This document shows, one piece after another, positions 25,201 to 35,115 of a stretch of 64,000 bases of DNA. The notes under the pieces were generated by a model. The model was given only the letters and a program-made list of their open reading frames with translations, was not told where the DNA came from and made no database searches. Position numbers and translations under genes: made by a program. How positions within the stretch are numbered: the stretch's first letter is position 1; each line of letters begins with the position of its first letter. The stretch covers positions 7,316,001 through 7,380,000 of the forward strand of contig OX424560.1 in NCBI GenBank assembly GCA_949152475.1. The letters are read 5' to 3'. The stretch comes from Terebella lapidaria. Its lineage: Eukaryota > Annelida > Polychaeta > Terebellida > Terebellidae.

Positions 25201-28200
25201 TGTAGTTGTCAATAGTTTGATCTATATTTACTTGCTCTAATGGGAGTAAAAGTACATGTAATATAAACATCCACAGCCACAAACTCAGCCAAAACCATAG
25301 TTGTGGCTGAGTTGGTATTGTTGTTGCCGTTGACTTTTGGTCACCATGTTTGTCACAACATCAACAACCGATGAGTATGCCATGTATGAACTGAGGTTGA
25401 GTATGCGGCTGTAGATTTGTCTACGGCTGTGGCTGAGGTTGTAGCTGTGACTGAGGCTATGGTTGTGGCTGTGGTGGCAAATTCTACTACATCACCTGTT
25501 GGCAAGCTGATGGAGTGCTGCTGAAATGCTGGTGCTACTGCTGGGATGTTGCTGCTGAAATGCTGCTGCTTGGTTGCATTACACATGAATCAACCAGCCC
25601 CCATTTGTTCTGGGGTTCAGCTATTCTCAGTCAAAACAATTTTTTTTTATATACAGTGACATTCGAGCTCAACAAACTTTGACGAACTGCGAATTGTGTA
25701 TCTAAGATAAATATTTACTCGGAGGTTAAATAATGTGCATGGCACAAAAATATTAGTCACCGTGTTTTATTTATTTCTTGTCTTTTCACAGTTCTGTCTC
25801 TGTGCACTTTGTCCCCCTCTTTGCCTGCTGCTTTTGAAATATTGCGACGAACGACGCATTTTCTTCGTGCGGCAGGTATGGTTGTAATTTTTTATGGCTC
25901 TTTGACATTTTCTATATTATTATTACTAAAGGTGTTGTTTCTTACCTATCCACATATCCCATTCGATAAACTTTTGCCTTTGTTCTCCGTCAGTCGCCCA
26001 AAAACTCGGGGTGTCACAGCCTTCTCATTAAAATGAAGAATTTCTTCACCGCTCCAATCATCAAGTTCATTTATAATACGGTATTGTCTTGATCAAAGAG
26101 CTTGACTGTTGCTTTTTGAGTTTTAAAACCAATAAAGTTCAAGCAAGTTATATGTTTCGTATATAACGTAGAATTTGAACCAGAAATTCAGATCAACACA
26201 TCATCGGACCGTATTGATGAGATTGTGTGATTATATTTCAGCTGGCATACCTGGTGTTTCTGGCCTACTATAGCTACGTTTTCCTAGGACAAGGATTCCC
26301 GGTTGAAGTCACCATCCACGAGTACATCTTGATAGCCTGGGTATTGACGTTTGTAATCGAGGAAATCAGACCAGTAAGAACATTGTTTTTCTATTTATTT
26401 ATTTATTTATTTTTAAGTTTTACCTGATTGTAACAATAATCACAACAATGAGCTGATAATCATATTTCCATATTATGCACATATTGTGTATGAATTTTGT
26501 ACAATTATGCACATATTAAATACAAATGAATATAAATTACGAAGCAGCATCATGGTTTTTTTCGCCCATGATGGTGAGCTCAGTGACGCTGCGGAACTCG
26601 GCGCATAATTTATTGGCGCGAACATATCTCATGAAATGTCGGAACTTATTGACTTGTATTATATGAAATTCAGGCAACGTTTGAACAAGCCTGTGATGAA
26701 AGTTGCTGACATGAATTCGAAGTTTGTTTTTCACACAGAAGACTGCCATTTCTATAAATTCGATTCTAAATGGGATTTTACCATTGTAACAATAAGCGCG
26801 AAAACAGACAATCAAATCAGTGGCGAATGCCAATGCAACAGCTCATCAATGCAAAGAAAAATCATTGGTCTGACCAGTGGTGTGCAACAGTCCGAAAAGT
26901 AGCATGATGGAGTTATGCTGTTCGAAATCGGATAGTGGACACAGTTTGATGTCCCGGGATGGCTGAGAGTATTATTGTATATTTGAGTGAGAAACTGTAT
27001 ATCACAGGTCGAATAGGACACAAAATTGAGTTTGATAGCAGTACATTGTTATCGCTAAACAAGATAACATATTCAATATTCACTGCATTACAGGAGTATC
27101 CATCTTCGACTTCTATAGCCCTCAGGCTCTTCCCTTGCTGTTGAAGTCCGCACATCAGGATCATTCAAATCCGGTCAGCTCAGCCATGGCCAGGAACACG
27201 TTGTACTGGTATTTTTTTTCAGATCGGATTCGAAACCCCATTGTCGATCAACAAATCTGGTGTCAGTAAAGTGGCATGAATAGCAAGCTTCTGAAATAAT
27301 TTTTTGAAAGTCGATGATTTGGAGCATAATCTTGTGGTGGTCTTGAATACTGGGATTTACAATGCTTCCAACATTTTCACATTGAAAAACACAGTTACGG
27401 CATGTTGTTATTTCCTGTGGAAAGGGAAATTATGCTTCTTGATCATGTTGATAAGCACTAGTAAAATCACGCTTTTGTTTTACGAATATCATGGCCAGAA
27501 CACAATGCGACTGGCATGAAATAGGGATCCTACGGGTGAGCCCAAACTTTCGTAGGTGACTGTAGCTTCGCGCCAATAAATTATGCGCCGACTTTATCAT
27601 TCCCAACGAGCACGGTAGCGGCGTCACCGCTAAAGATGTAACCGCGTGAAGCACCATGAGATTGTCCTATGAGTAGAACTAGAAAGCCAATAGAATAACA
27701 ACTTCAAATATCAGCATAATATTTCCACTTGACACAATAACACAATAACAATTTACATTCTTGAACAGCTTATTGGAGAGCTCTCAGTTAAGTGGAGATC
27801 ATTGGAGGGTACTGAAGAGTATTTGAGCAGCTTTCGGTCCCAAGTTGTGGGATATTTCCATGATCCTTGGAATGTTCTGGACGTGTTGACATTGATGACG
27901 TTTTTTGCTGGTGTTGGTCTGCGGGTGGCTACAGTGAGGTCCGAATGCGAACAGTGTGGGATTGCTGCACACTACACGTTGACAGCCAACCTGCTCGGCT
28001 TCTACTGCCGCCTTCTGCACATCTTTTCCGCCCACCGCAAGCTTGGACCAAAGCTCGTCATGATCGAAAACATGGTAAAAATTTCATTTCAAAGGTCACA
28101 TGACAAAATTGCTAATATATCTCTTCTTATTGAATTTACAGCTTAACAATCAATTATGGACACATAAGAAATGATAAATACTGAATATTCCCGTGACCTT

Positions 28201-30124
28201 GAATTTGATCAATGACCTTATTATCAAGATCATGGGACAAAATGGTTAATATCTCACTTCTTTTCGACTTTATAGCTTGGGAATCTATTGTGGACACATA
28301 AGAAATGATATAGGAAGACGATTTTGATGACCTTAAATTTGACCTTTGACTTTTACAGCTAAGGAATTATTTGCGAATATATAGGAAAAGATATATAGTG
28401 AATATTGTCATTACCTTGGCTAATGGCTAATATATCATATATTATCGATTTTACAACTTAATAATCAATTGTGGACATACAGGAAATGATATATACCAAT
28501 TATTCTGATGACCTTTAATTTGAACTTTGAGTTTATTAGGCAGTCGTGGTTATTTTGGTGACCTTAAATTTGACCTTTAGGGAATTTGATAAGTCCAAGC
28601 AGCAATTTTTTTCTGAAAAAGTTCCATGTTTGAAAATGTGTATTTCTCCGGTAATCTTTCTTAGCCCATGGGCTATTGTTTCATGATTTAGACGAGCCAA
28701 TACATCTGACATTCCCGTTTTCATGAGCTCAACCGTCGAGACCCAGAAATGAATGAATCTAAACAATTTCCATGAATATTTAGGTGAAAGATCTGCTTTA
28801 TTTCCTGGTAATTGTGATGGTGTTCCAGGTGGGTTATGGGATTGCAATGCAACATCTTCTCTACCCTAACACGCGTTTGAGTTGGTCAGCACTGGAGAAA
28901 CTTCTGCAGCGTGCCTTCTTTCAATTCAATGGGGAATTCCAGCTCGAGGAAACAAACGGTACTTATGTTTCTATGTTTGCAATGAGTGAGGCAACGAATT
29001 CCTAATAGTTTACTTCCTAACTTCCTGAAAGTTACGACATTGAAATTCATGCAGGTAATCCGGAAGAATGCCCAGTGTTTGAGGGTGTGCAGACGTGCCC
29101 CATAGACAGCTCCATACCATCAATAGTTCTGGGTGTCTATGTGCTTGTCGTGAACGTTCTCATGCTCAACCTGCTCATCGCCATGTTCAGGTGTGATACC
29201 ACCATACTATATTTTATGCGTTGTTTAGTTGTTCAAATAATGTAGTCATGTACACTATTGTGGTCAAATCCATTCTTTTTGTTTGTACTGATAAAATATA
29301 AATTATCATTCAGCAACACATATGCCGAGGTACAGCAGAACTCAGAATTACTGTACAAAGTACAGAGTTACCACCTTACTCGGGAGTTCTACAAACGGCT
29401 ACCTCTACCACCTCCCCTCGTCATCTTCAGCCATCTCTACGCCATAGTCCGCTTCATGGCTAAACGCTGCTGCAATGCGTGCAAGAAATCACACAAATGG
29501 TTTTGTAAGCATACTGGCAGCACACGTATACCGGCTACATCGCATGATGAAGTCTCTGTTATGATTCAATGATAGCTGGATAAACATATCTAGACTCGTT
29601 TTTTGTTCTCATCTGTACAGACGTGGAATTGGAGAGTACTGTTGACGAACAAATCATCAACTGGGAGGCCGAGAAACGGAACGAGTATCTTGTCAAGAAA
29701 AAGGCCAATGAGAGGAACGCGATGGCGCCTTGGTACTTGTATTTAGATATCTTTGATGTCTTTTGACCGTGATATTGATCACTAATACATGCCCTATGTT
29801 ATTTGAGTAGTCTTTGTTGGTTTTAAAGAGTATCTTAAGGAACATGGCGCGATATTATCATATAAAAAAAAATTAATAGCTGAAAATGCATTTAATAGCT
29901 GAGTATCTTAAGGAACATGGAGCGATATTATCATATTCAAAGAAATAATTTATTTTGGAGATACCTCGCTTGCTAATGTATGACATGTATGCTGTTTATA
30001 GCGTTATATATATATGGTTTCCAGGATTGCAGAAGTATCAGAACGAGTGAATGAATTGGATAGGAAAATGGATTTAATAGCTGATTCGCTGAAGAAGAGA
30101 GACTGTTCTTCAAATTCAAAATAG
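22089..30124 (+). CDS. TRPM-family cation channel, 3' part of gene (10 exons)
   Basis: The ten exons join in frame with GT/AG junctions to give ~510 residues and a stop at 30122-30124. They encode the end of the TRPM homology region, S1-S6, the pore, the TRP helix and a short coiled coil. TRPM channels are tetrameric plasma- or organelle-membrane cation channels. S3 keeps the N-x-x-D pair (PWNVLD) used for cytosolic Ca2+ binding in TRPM2/4/5/8, and S2 keeps its Glu (EEIRP), but the family Gln is Pro. The pore reads FNGEFQLEE; the Gly-Glu is more like TRPM1/3/6/7 (GEVYA) than the usual GQIP of the TRPM2/4/5/8 group. Two Cys follow (ECPVFEGVQTCP), as in the TRPM pore-loop disulfide. The TRP helix (YKVQSYHLTREFYKR) is TRPM2/8-like. 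No NUDT9-H or kinase domain follows. N-terminal exons are missing from what I can read, so the gene is 5'-partial here. Subfamily is unresolved. Confidence 0.93.
22380..22610. repeat. GC/CpG-rich patch in TRPM intron
   Basis: A sharply GC-rich ~200-bp patch (GGAGGGGTGGGGCGAAAGCC, then GGCGAGCGTAGCGAGCCCC) sits in an AT-rich intron, with short inverted pairs. It looks like a dispersed GC-rich repeat fragment rather than a promoter. A milder patch lies at 24410-24460. Confidence 0.4.
22663..23170. repeat. 20-bp minisatellite, ~25 copies, in TRPM intron
   Basis: The unit is AATAAAACATTCTATTCACG, with CATT/CGTT/CTATT and CACG/CGCG variants that alternate in blocks. The junction TTCGCGAA inside variant units is self-complementary. 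Copies at the right end are nearly identical, implying recent expansion. Confidence 0.97.
23186..24262. repeat. Three tandem copies of a ~360-bp repeat in TRPM intron
   Basis: Units begin near 23186, 23545 and 23906 with GAAATGTATGTATCAACCTA. Shared phrases are AGAATAGAAACAAARCCCGA, CATCAGGGGCAGACAGTGTG and GTTTCTACTGTACACCAGAT. A weak relative (AGAAATAAAGCCCTTTCAGA...) is at about 2908-3000. Not coding. Confidence 0.9.
24263..25791. other. Rest of TRPM first intron
   Basis: No exon is recognised. A short tandem duplication (TACAAATTTCTTGTGAAGG) lies at 24588-24660. A GCT/GTT-rich degenerate run (GGCTGTGGCTGAGGTTGTAG) lies at about 25260-25575. Confidence 0.6.
25792..25875 (+). CDS. TRPM exon b (pre-S1 helix region)
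   Basis: The acceptor is TCTTTTCACAG|TTC and the donor CGGCAG|GTATGG. It encodes 28 residues (FCLCALCPPLCLLLLKY...) in phase 0 with both neighbours. The hydrophobic stretch matches the TRPM pre-S1 segment. Confidence 0.85.
25994..26080 (+). CDS. TRPM exon c (linker to S1)
   Basis: The acceptor is CTCCGTCAG|TCG and the donor AATACG|GTATTG. It encodes 29 residues with KNFFTAPIIKFIYNT, the signature 'FYTAPVVKF' preceding S1 in TRPM proteins. Phase 0 at both ends. Confidence 0.9.
26242..26373 (+). CDS. TRPM exon d (S1 and S2)
   Basis: The acceptor is TTATATTTCAG|CTG and the donor AGACCA|GTAAGA. It encodes 44 residues: S1 (LAYLVFLAYYSYVFL) and S2 (YILIAWVLTFVIEEIRP). Where TRPM2/4/8 have EExRQ, with Glu and Gln binding Ca2+, this has EEIRP, so the Gln ligand is absent. 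Confidence 0.95.
26599..27590. mobile_element. 992-bp DNA transposon-like element with perfect TIRs in TRPM intron
   Basis: The ends are perfect inverted repeats of 24 bp, beginning CGGCGCATAATTTATTGG at the left and mirrored at the right (...TTATGCGCCG). ACT flanks both sides (26596-26598, 27591-27593), a 3-bp target duplication. Internal frames (88 codons at 26636, 83 and 75 codons on -) are not recognisable as transposase. It is probably a non-autonomous element; superfamily is undetermined, though a 3-bp duplication fits PIF/Harbinger- or CACTA-like groups. Confidence 0.9.
27769..28074 (+). CDS. TRPM exon e (S3 and S4)
   Basis: The acceptor is TTCTTGAACAG|CTT and the donor AACATG|GTAAAA. 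It encodes 102 residues. S3 contains DPWNVLDVLTLMTFF, with the Asn and Asp Ca2+ ligands. A short Cys-containing linker (SECEQCG) follows, then S4 with LLGFYCRLLHIFSAHRKLGP, a single-Arg voltage-sensor-like helix typical of TRPM channels. Phase 0. Confidence 0.97.
28090..28580. repeat. AGGTCA satellite block in TRPM intron
   Basis: About three to four diverged ~135-bp units carry GGACACATAAGAAATGATA-type sequence with CCTTGAATTTGATC / CCTTAAATTTGACCTTTGAC. This is the family seen at 40.0-43.2, 56.0-56.4 and 58.4-58.7 kb. The exact DR1 here is only partly kept (TGACCTTTGACTT near 28333). Confidence 0.85.
28784..28958 (+). CDS. TRPM exon f (S5 and pore helix/filter)
   Basis: The acceptor is GAATATTTAG|GTG and the donor ACAAACG|GTACTT, ending in phase 1. 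S5 is VKDLLYFLVIVMVFQVGYGI. The pore helix and filter are LQRAFFQFNGEFQLEE. Gly-Glu in place of the usual Gly-Gln is notable. An internal GT at GTTCCAG|GTGGG is not used, because reading through it preserves the family alignment. Confidence 0.95.
29055..29190 (+). CDS. TRPM exon g (outer pore loop and S6)
   Basis: The acceptor is TTCATGCAG|GTAATC and the donor TTCAG|GTGTGA, entering in phase 1 and leaving in phase 2. It encodes a loop with two cysteines (ECPVFEGVQTCP) and S6, VYVLVVNVLMLNLLIAMF. NLLIAMF is the TRPM S6 signature. Confidence 0.97.
29314..29504 (+). CDS. TRPM exon h (TRP helix)
   Basis: The acceptor is TATCATTCAG|CAAC and the donor GGTTTT|GTAAGC. It encodes NTYAEVQQNSELLYKVQSYH and then LTREFYKRLPLPPPLVIFSH. 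The residues after S6 form the TRP helix, and PPPLVIFSH matches the conserved 'APPFIxxSHL' segment. Confidence 0.96.
29621..29732 (+). CDS. TRPM exon i (C-terminal helix)
   Basis: The acceptor is CATCTGTACAG|ACG and the donor GCGCCTTG|GTACTT. It encodes about 37 residues (ELESTVDEQIINWEAEKRNE...), the charged connecting helix ('E...V..WE....E.YL') of TRPM proteins. Ends in phase 2. Confidence 0.9.
30025..30124 (+). CDS. TRPM terminal exon j (coiled coil and stop)
   Basis: The acceptor is GGTTTCCAG|GATTGC. It encodes IAEVSERVNELDRKMDLIAD and a short Lys-rich tail ending NSK, then TAG. The heptads (V, L, M, I) fit the TRPM C-terminal coiled coil that assembles the tetramer. No enzyme domain follows, unlike TRPM2, 6 and 7. 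Confidence 0.9.
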
Positions 30125-30379
30125 CGATATAGATCGCCATGGACCGATATTTCGTGGATATCACAGACGCACTATCGCACTGCACTGGGAATATACACAT
30201 GTCATAAATGAACAACCAGATCGTTTCACTGATCCGTCCAAAATCCAAGCTTCATTGTATATACTCTATGTATTAGCTCAAATTGAAAATGTCAATCCTC
30301 CCTATCCTCCCTTTTCTTAGAGTGGAATAATCGGTTTCGGAAATTCGTTATCAATCGATTGGCTAGCATATGTTTATAG

Positions 30380-30505
30380 GTAATTGACTGGATGCATTGT
30401 TTGAGGCCCGAGGTCGTGTCTGGGCCGTAGCACGCACGAGCTTGCGAGTGCGTCCGCGGCACAGACACGACCGAGGGCCTCAAACACTGTATGCAATCGA
30501 TTAAC
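30380..30505. repeat. Hairpin element H1 (126 bp)
   Basis: Left arm: GTAATTGACTGGATGCATTG, then TTTGAGGCCCGAGGTCGTGT. Right arm: ACACGACCGAGGGCCTCAAA, then CAATCGATTAAC. The loop is GC-rich (GCACGAGCTTGCGAGTGC), itself paired. A near-identical copy in the same orientation is H2 at 32005-32131. The arms share the CCGAGG/CCGAGGGC module found in other hairpins of the window. Confidence 0.9.
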
Positions 30506-30510
30506 TTAAT

Positions 30511-30793
30511 ATTATATGCCACGTCATGATATGCATACCCTTCGGGCGAGATATGATTACAAATGCTGACATTTTCTAGCCATTTTAGACCCTGAAAGCA
30601 AATAATTTTATGGACATTTTCATGCACTACAAAACCAAAAAACGTCATTTCACCAGCGCATGAATACGTAAACTTCAAAAGACCGTCGGTTGCTATGCGC
30701 GAGGCAGGTCGATATGAAGGCGGTCAATACCGCAATATATCGGACCGATTGCACTCTGTGTAATCCATTGTAGCATTTTCGTAGGCATATAAT
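30511..30793. mobile_element. MITE R, copy 1 (283 bp)
   Basis: It begins ATTATATGCCACGTCATGAT and ends GGCATATAAT, a 10-bp inverted repeat. A second copy is at 33085-33352 with the same ends and interior (AGATATGATTACAAATGCTG, AAAAGACCGTCGGTTGCTAT). Too short to code. Element E abuts its right end. Confidence 0.85.
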
Positions 30794-31997
30794 TCCCGGC
30801 CCCTCAGGGCCGGGTATATGTGATTGTCGTTGACCTCACCCTATGTATCTCCTGTCTTCCGACTCTCTCGGACGACTCTCTTAGATTCAGCACACATTGG
30901 TGTTGGTTTCGCGAATTTGCAATAAAAGCCGATAAATTCCGCTAAACTGATTTAAAAACACTGCTAATATCACTGTACTAACAATAAGAATTTGAATGAC
31001 AATGAGAAGTGCTGTTTCAAATTAGTTTTCGGCTGGTATTCGCAAGTGCAATTACCGATTCTCCTGCCGGTTATTTTGGAACTTCTCATATTTGAACCGC
31101 CCCAGATATAATCACTGCGTTATATAACTACGCCAACAAGTAATCACTAAGAATATGTTGTATTGCAGCGACAGACAGTGATACATTAGGTGTAAGCATT
31201 TCAGAGAATAGTTTGAAATTATCTTTTCGAATTATTACAGTTGCATTAGGCCTGTTAGGCCATTTTTCGTGTGGCGATCAAGCGTGTAGCATAACAAAAC
31301 TGAAGCATGAGAAATTTTATTGCTTCACAAGCGCGATCGCCTTTAATAGCCAAGACCGCCATAACGAAGCCGTGACGAATCCGTGCTTTCGACCACGGGT
31401 ACTTAAAAACCCGGCAATAGGTATAACCTTTATTCCAGTTTTATATGAGCCCTGCTATGGAATTTTGTACATATGCCTAGGGCCTGTGCAGGAACGGTTA
31501 GACATCAATCCATTGTGATACGGCTGTACACATACACTTTAGGCCTACATTCATCAAATCCTGCCGCCTTTATGTGAATATTTAAACCTATGGTGATGTT
31601 TTGGGGCATATTGGGAATGTGAGATTTTAAACTAGAAGATAGTTTCCAGATTCTTGGGCGACTTATGGAGCAGGAATTTAGTAGGATGTTTTTAACAGAG
31701 CTGCCGACGGCTAGGTCCAAAGACTGGCACTGGCGATCTGGCAAGGATACCGTACATCTAAGTGGACTTGGGGGAGATAAGTTGGCTGAGGGTCTACACG
31801 ATTTCCTGTTTCATTTACTTTGATGTGACTGATTGTGTGACTTTTTATATGAACTGTACAACTATTGTTGTGAGTTATTCATATATATGTGTTGATTGTG
31901 TATTGAATTCAGTTTTGTGAGTCCATGGGAAACACGTACACATAAAAGGGCCGGGTTTTTTTCTGCCATGTTTTCTAAAACATGGCGTTATACTTGT
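30791..31997 (+). mobile_element. Dispersed element E, copy 2
   Basis: Its ends and order match copy 1 at 12374-13735: the 5' hairpin AATTCCCGGCCCCTCAGGGC, then GATTGTCGTTGACCTCACCC, and at the 3' end GGGCCGGGTTTTTTTCTGCC with the CCATG...CATGG hairpin and TTATACTTGT. It is about 150 bp shorter than copy 1. No coding frame is conserved between the two copies. Confidence 0.75.
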
Positions 31998-32004
31998 AGT
32001 TATA

Positions 32005-32131
32005 GGTAATTGACTGGATACAGTTTTTGAGGCCCGAGGTCGTGTCTAGGCCGTAGCACGCACGAGCTTGCGAGTGCGTCCGTGGCCCAGACACGACCGA
32101 GGGCCTCAAACACTGTATCCAGTCGATTAAC
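32005..32131. repeat. Hairpin element H2 (127 bp)
   Basis: This is almost the same sequence as H1 at 30380-30505, including the loop GCACGAGCTTGCGAGTGC. H1 and H2 stand in direct orientation around MITE R plus element E. Confidence 0.9.
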
Positions 32132-32138
32132 TTATTGA

Positions 32139-32900
32139 CATTAGAGCGTTGGGGGCGAAGCCCCCAACGCTCTGAAGCCCCCAACCCTCTACATGTCTAT
32201 GTGCTGACTTTTTCATGGAGGTTTCATGCCAACCTATCGACGCATGTTTTGGCATGTAAACGTTTAGATACCTACTTCAAATGAGGATTTTCTTTGTCCT
32301 TGACATAAAATCTCTCGAATTGATGGGAAACTTTGACTATTCCACAGATATATGAGGCATGAATCGATGTGCTAGGTTTGAGAAATTAACGTAAATGTTC
32401 AAATTATCGAAAAACGTCCCAAAATGGCGGAGCCGATGGAAATTGACGTTCCCAGAATGCAAAGCAAATTTTACCACAAATGTCGCGTATTTTGAAACAC
32501 AATTTCTGTTCAGCAATTCGTGTATGCATACATGCATGTGGGCATCTGCGTGTGGACTTTTTTGGCGTTATGAAGTAAACACAGCGATTCGTCTGCGATG
32601 CCACGGCTACATTTACCGTAATTTGACGTATTTTATAACATGACAATTAAGCTGGTGTTCTGTGCTGGATTGCGAAGTCTTTTTATTCTTAACTGGTATT
32701 TTAATTTGCCCAGTAAAGGCATGTGTTAGGCTATATCTGATGTTATCAGATGCAGATATTCCTCATAGTTCCCAATGTTTTGAGGATATTTTAATGAGGT
32801 TCCATATCATTTTAGCAGGCATATCTGTTCCATTGATCGATTTAAAAAAAATTGTTTACTTATTAGTAATATGATGAAGTAGGCCATGTTTTTCATCCTA
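32139..32900 (+). repeat. Dispersed unit F, copy 1
   Basis: It starts with a small perfect hairpin, AGAGCGTTGGGGGCGAAGCC and its partner, at 32143-32173. It then runs through CTTTTTCATGGAGGTTTCAT and an AAAATGGCGGAGCCGATGG box near 32421 to the AGCAGGCATATCTGTTCC end. The inverted copy is at 57264-58414. Frames over it are broken differently in the two copies. Confidence 0.8.
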
Positions 32901-32956
32901 GTATACGGAAATGAATTGGAATCACATAGGGGATGAAATTATGGCTTCTTCTTTCT

Positions 32957-32990
32957 TTCTTTTTTTTTTGGGGGGGGGGGGGGGGGTAGG
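32957..32990. repeat. Poly-T / poly-G tract
   Basis: A T10 run is followed directly by about 17 G. This is a low-complexity tract where assembly length may be unreliable. Confidence 0.9.
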
Positions 32991-33084
32991 CCTTACGTTG
33001 TGTAAGATATATTCAGCTGTCGTGGTGCTGATGATGTGCTCAAGCTCTAATGTCGTCTTCCGCAGTTTGCTGCATTTTCTTGTT

Positions 33085-33352
33085 ATTATATGCCGCATCA
33101 TGATATGTACACCCCTCGGGAGAGATATGATTACAAATGCTGACATTTTCCAGCGATTTTAGGGCTTGAATGCAAAGCATTTCATGGACATTTTCGTGCA
33201 CTACAAAAAACAAAAACGTTTGTTCACCAGCGCATGAATGCGTACACGTCAAAAGACCGTCGGTTGCTATGCGCTACACATGTCAATACCGCAATATATC
33301 GGACCGATTGTACTCTGTGTAATCCAATGTAGAATATTCATAGGCATATAAT
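33085..33352. mobile_element. MITE R, copy 2 (268 bp)
   Basis: The inverted ends are ATTATATGCC / GGCATATAAT, extending to 12 bp (TTATTATATGCC / GGCATATAATAA), and the interior matches copy 1. Any TTA/TAA flank could be either target duplication or part of the repeat. Confidence 0.85.
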
Positions 33353-34640
33353 AATAGATGATATAGCACCGTTACAACCCCTAAAATACGTCCGCATAAC
33401 AATGTAGTGGAGTTTGAACATACCGTGAAAACGCACGATGTGAACGAATTGTTTACATCTCCGCTAACACAAATAAAGACACGAAATTCCCTATATTGTC
33501 GTTATTTGCAACACAAAAGAATCGAACTGAACATTTGGGGTTCCATCGTTATAATATACCATACATATACCAATTTAAAATGATAGGGCTCTGTATTTTT
33601 CTATAATTTCAGCTATTTTTGTTAATTTTGCATCACTGCATGGGAACCGTTCCGTGCGGAAATATTTTTCAAATCCGAATTTCAATGTCAAGTTTAGACA
33701 AATTCATGTGCGCTTTGGAACTTTTGCATCGTTCAGCTATTCTAGGGACAGCTACTGATCACTTCCAAACGGAATACCCAAAACCGATTATTCCACTTTC
33801 ATTGACCGACAGGTTAATCTACTCTTCCGTCCAAAGTCGAAGCTTCACTGACGATATGTTTTAACTCAAACGGAAGATGTCATTCAGGCCAAACGGACAA
33901 TATTCAAATTTCCCAACTGACAAACTGAGTACTTTTGCTGTTCTCTCCGAATTTGAGGCTATACATGAAGATATGTATTTGCTCAAACTAAGTATTAGGC
34001 AAAAAAAAGTATTATGGTTCTGGTTAGGCACGCGCGTCAGTTCAACCCTGCGCATCAGTCGTTTTTTTTTAAACCCCCCTCCCCCCAAAAAAAATTATTG
34101 CGCACATCACTTTTTGAGAGCTGAATTTCTTTTTTTTTTTTTTGTAAATTGACACTCGTACACCGATTTTTGGGCGATAATGATCAAGCAAAATGGTCCC
34201 GAGTGTCTTTGACATTGGAAAAATTGGTGTACGGCTGGCCAAACAGGGCAAATTCAACCGGAGCGCTTATCAACAGCCAATTTTAGGGGAAAATTTTAGT
34301 TGGCCAATTTTAGTTGGCCAAATGGGGTATATTTCAGCGGATCAGTCTTCGGCCGCCAATTTTAGCAAAATAAAAGAGAATAAAAAAAAAAGAAAATCGC
34401 GTCATCGCATCACTTTTTCTGGGACCTCAATAACGAGAACCATGATACTTCTTTTTTGGGCCTCACCAAATGAGAATAATATTAGTCACAATGCCTGCAC
34501 TCTGCATTGAATTGAACATTATACTCGATAACACTTGAAAATCGACGGATGTCATTCTATGGGAAAAAATGACTTGCATTTCGAGCCATCTTCTGTGGGA
34601 ATCAATCGTAAGTATTTTATCATGTACTTACAATCATTGT
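33353..34640. other. Unassigned intergenic sequence
   Basis: No gene, RNA or clear repeat is recognised. Homopolymer runs lie at 34063-34095 and 34130-34143. A short tandem TTTTAGTTGGCCAA duplication lies near 34294-34320. Confidence 0.45.
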
Positions 34641-34649
34641 CAGTATTAT

Positions 34650-35115
34650 CTGTGAGGTTGGAAGCTTTGCCATCCAAAATATATGTGTACATGTACATTT
34701 TAATTGTTATTGTAAAGTATATTATATTTCAACATATTAAACATGTAAATGTGCTATATAAAAAGAACAACTATCAACTATTTTGTATTGAATATTGCGT
34801 GTCCAATAATACTGTGAGGTTGGAAGCTTTGACATTCAAAATATATGTGTACACGTACATTTTAACTGTTATTGTAAGGTATAGTACGTTTCTATATAAA
34901 AACTATAATTATCAAGTATTACTGTGAGTTTGGAAGCTCCGCTACCCAAAATATATGCGTAATTGTTATTGTGGAGTATAGTACATTTGAGCATGCTAAA
35001 CATGGAAATGCGCTAGATAAAAAGTACAAATATAATTTCATGGACTATTATGTGTCCAATAGTATAGTATAACTATCAAGTTATCATATCAAGTATCAAG
35101 TATTATTGTATGGAA
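34650..35115. repeat. Tandem repeat, ~3 diverged copies of ~120-165 bp
   Basis: The phrase CTGTGAGGTTGGAAGCTTTG recurs at about 34650, 34812 and 34921, each followed by CAAAATATATGTGTACATGT and AATTGTTATTGTAAAGTATA. It ends near 35110 with repeated ATTATGTGTCCAATA. Confidence 0.8.

Noticed and set aside
25353-25586. 77-codon Thr/Ala-rich - strand frame
   Set aside because: It is a translation of a GCT/GTT-type simple repeat inside a TRPM intron.
27304-27519. 71-codon frame as an extra TRPM exon
   Set aside because: It lies inside the 992-bp transposon, and exons d and e already join in phase with full S2-S3 continuity.
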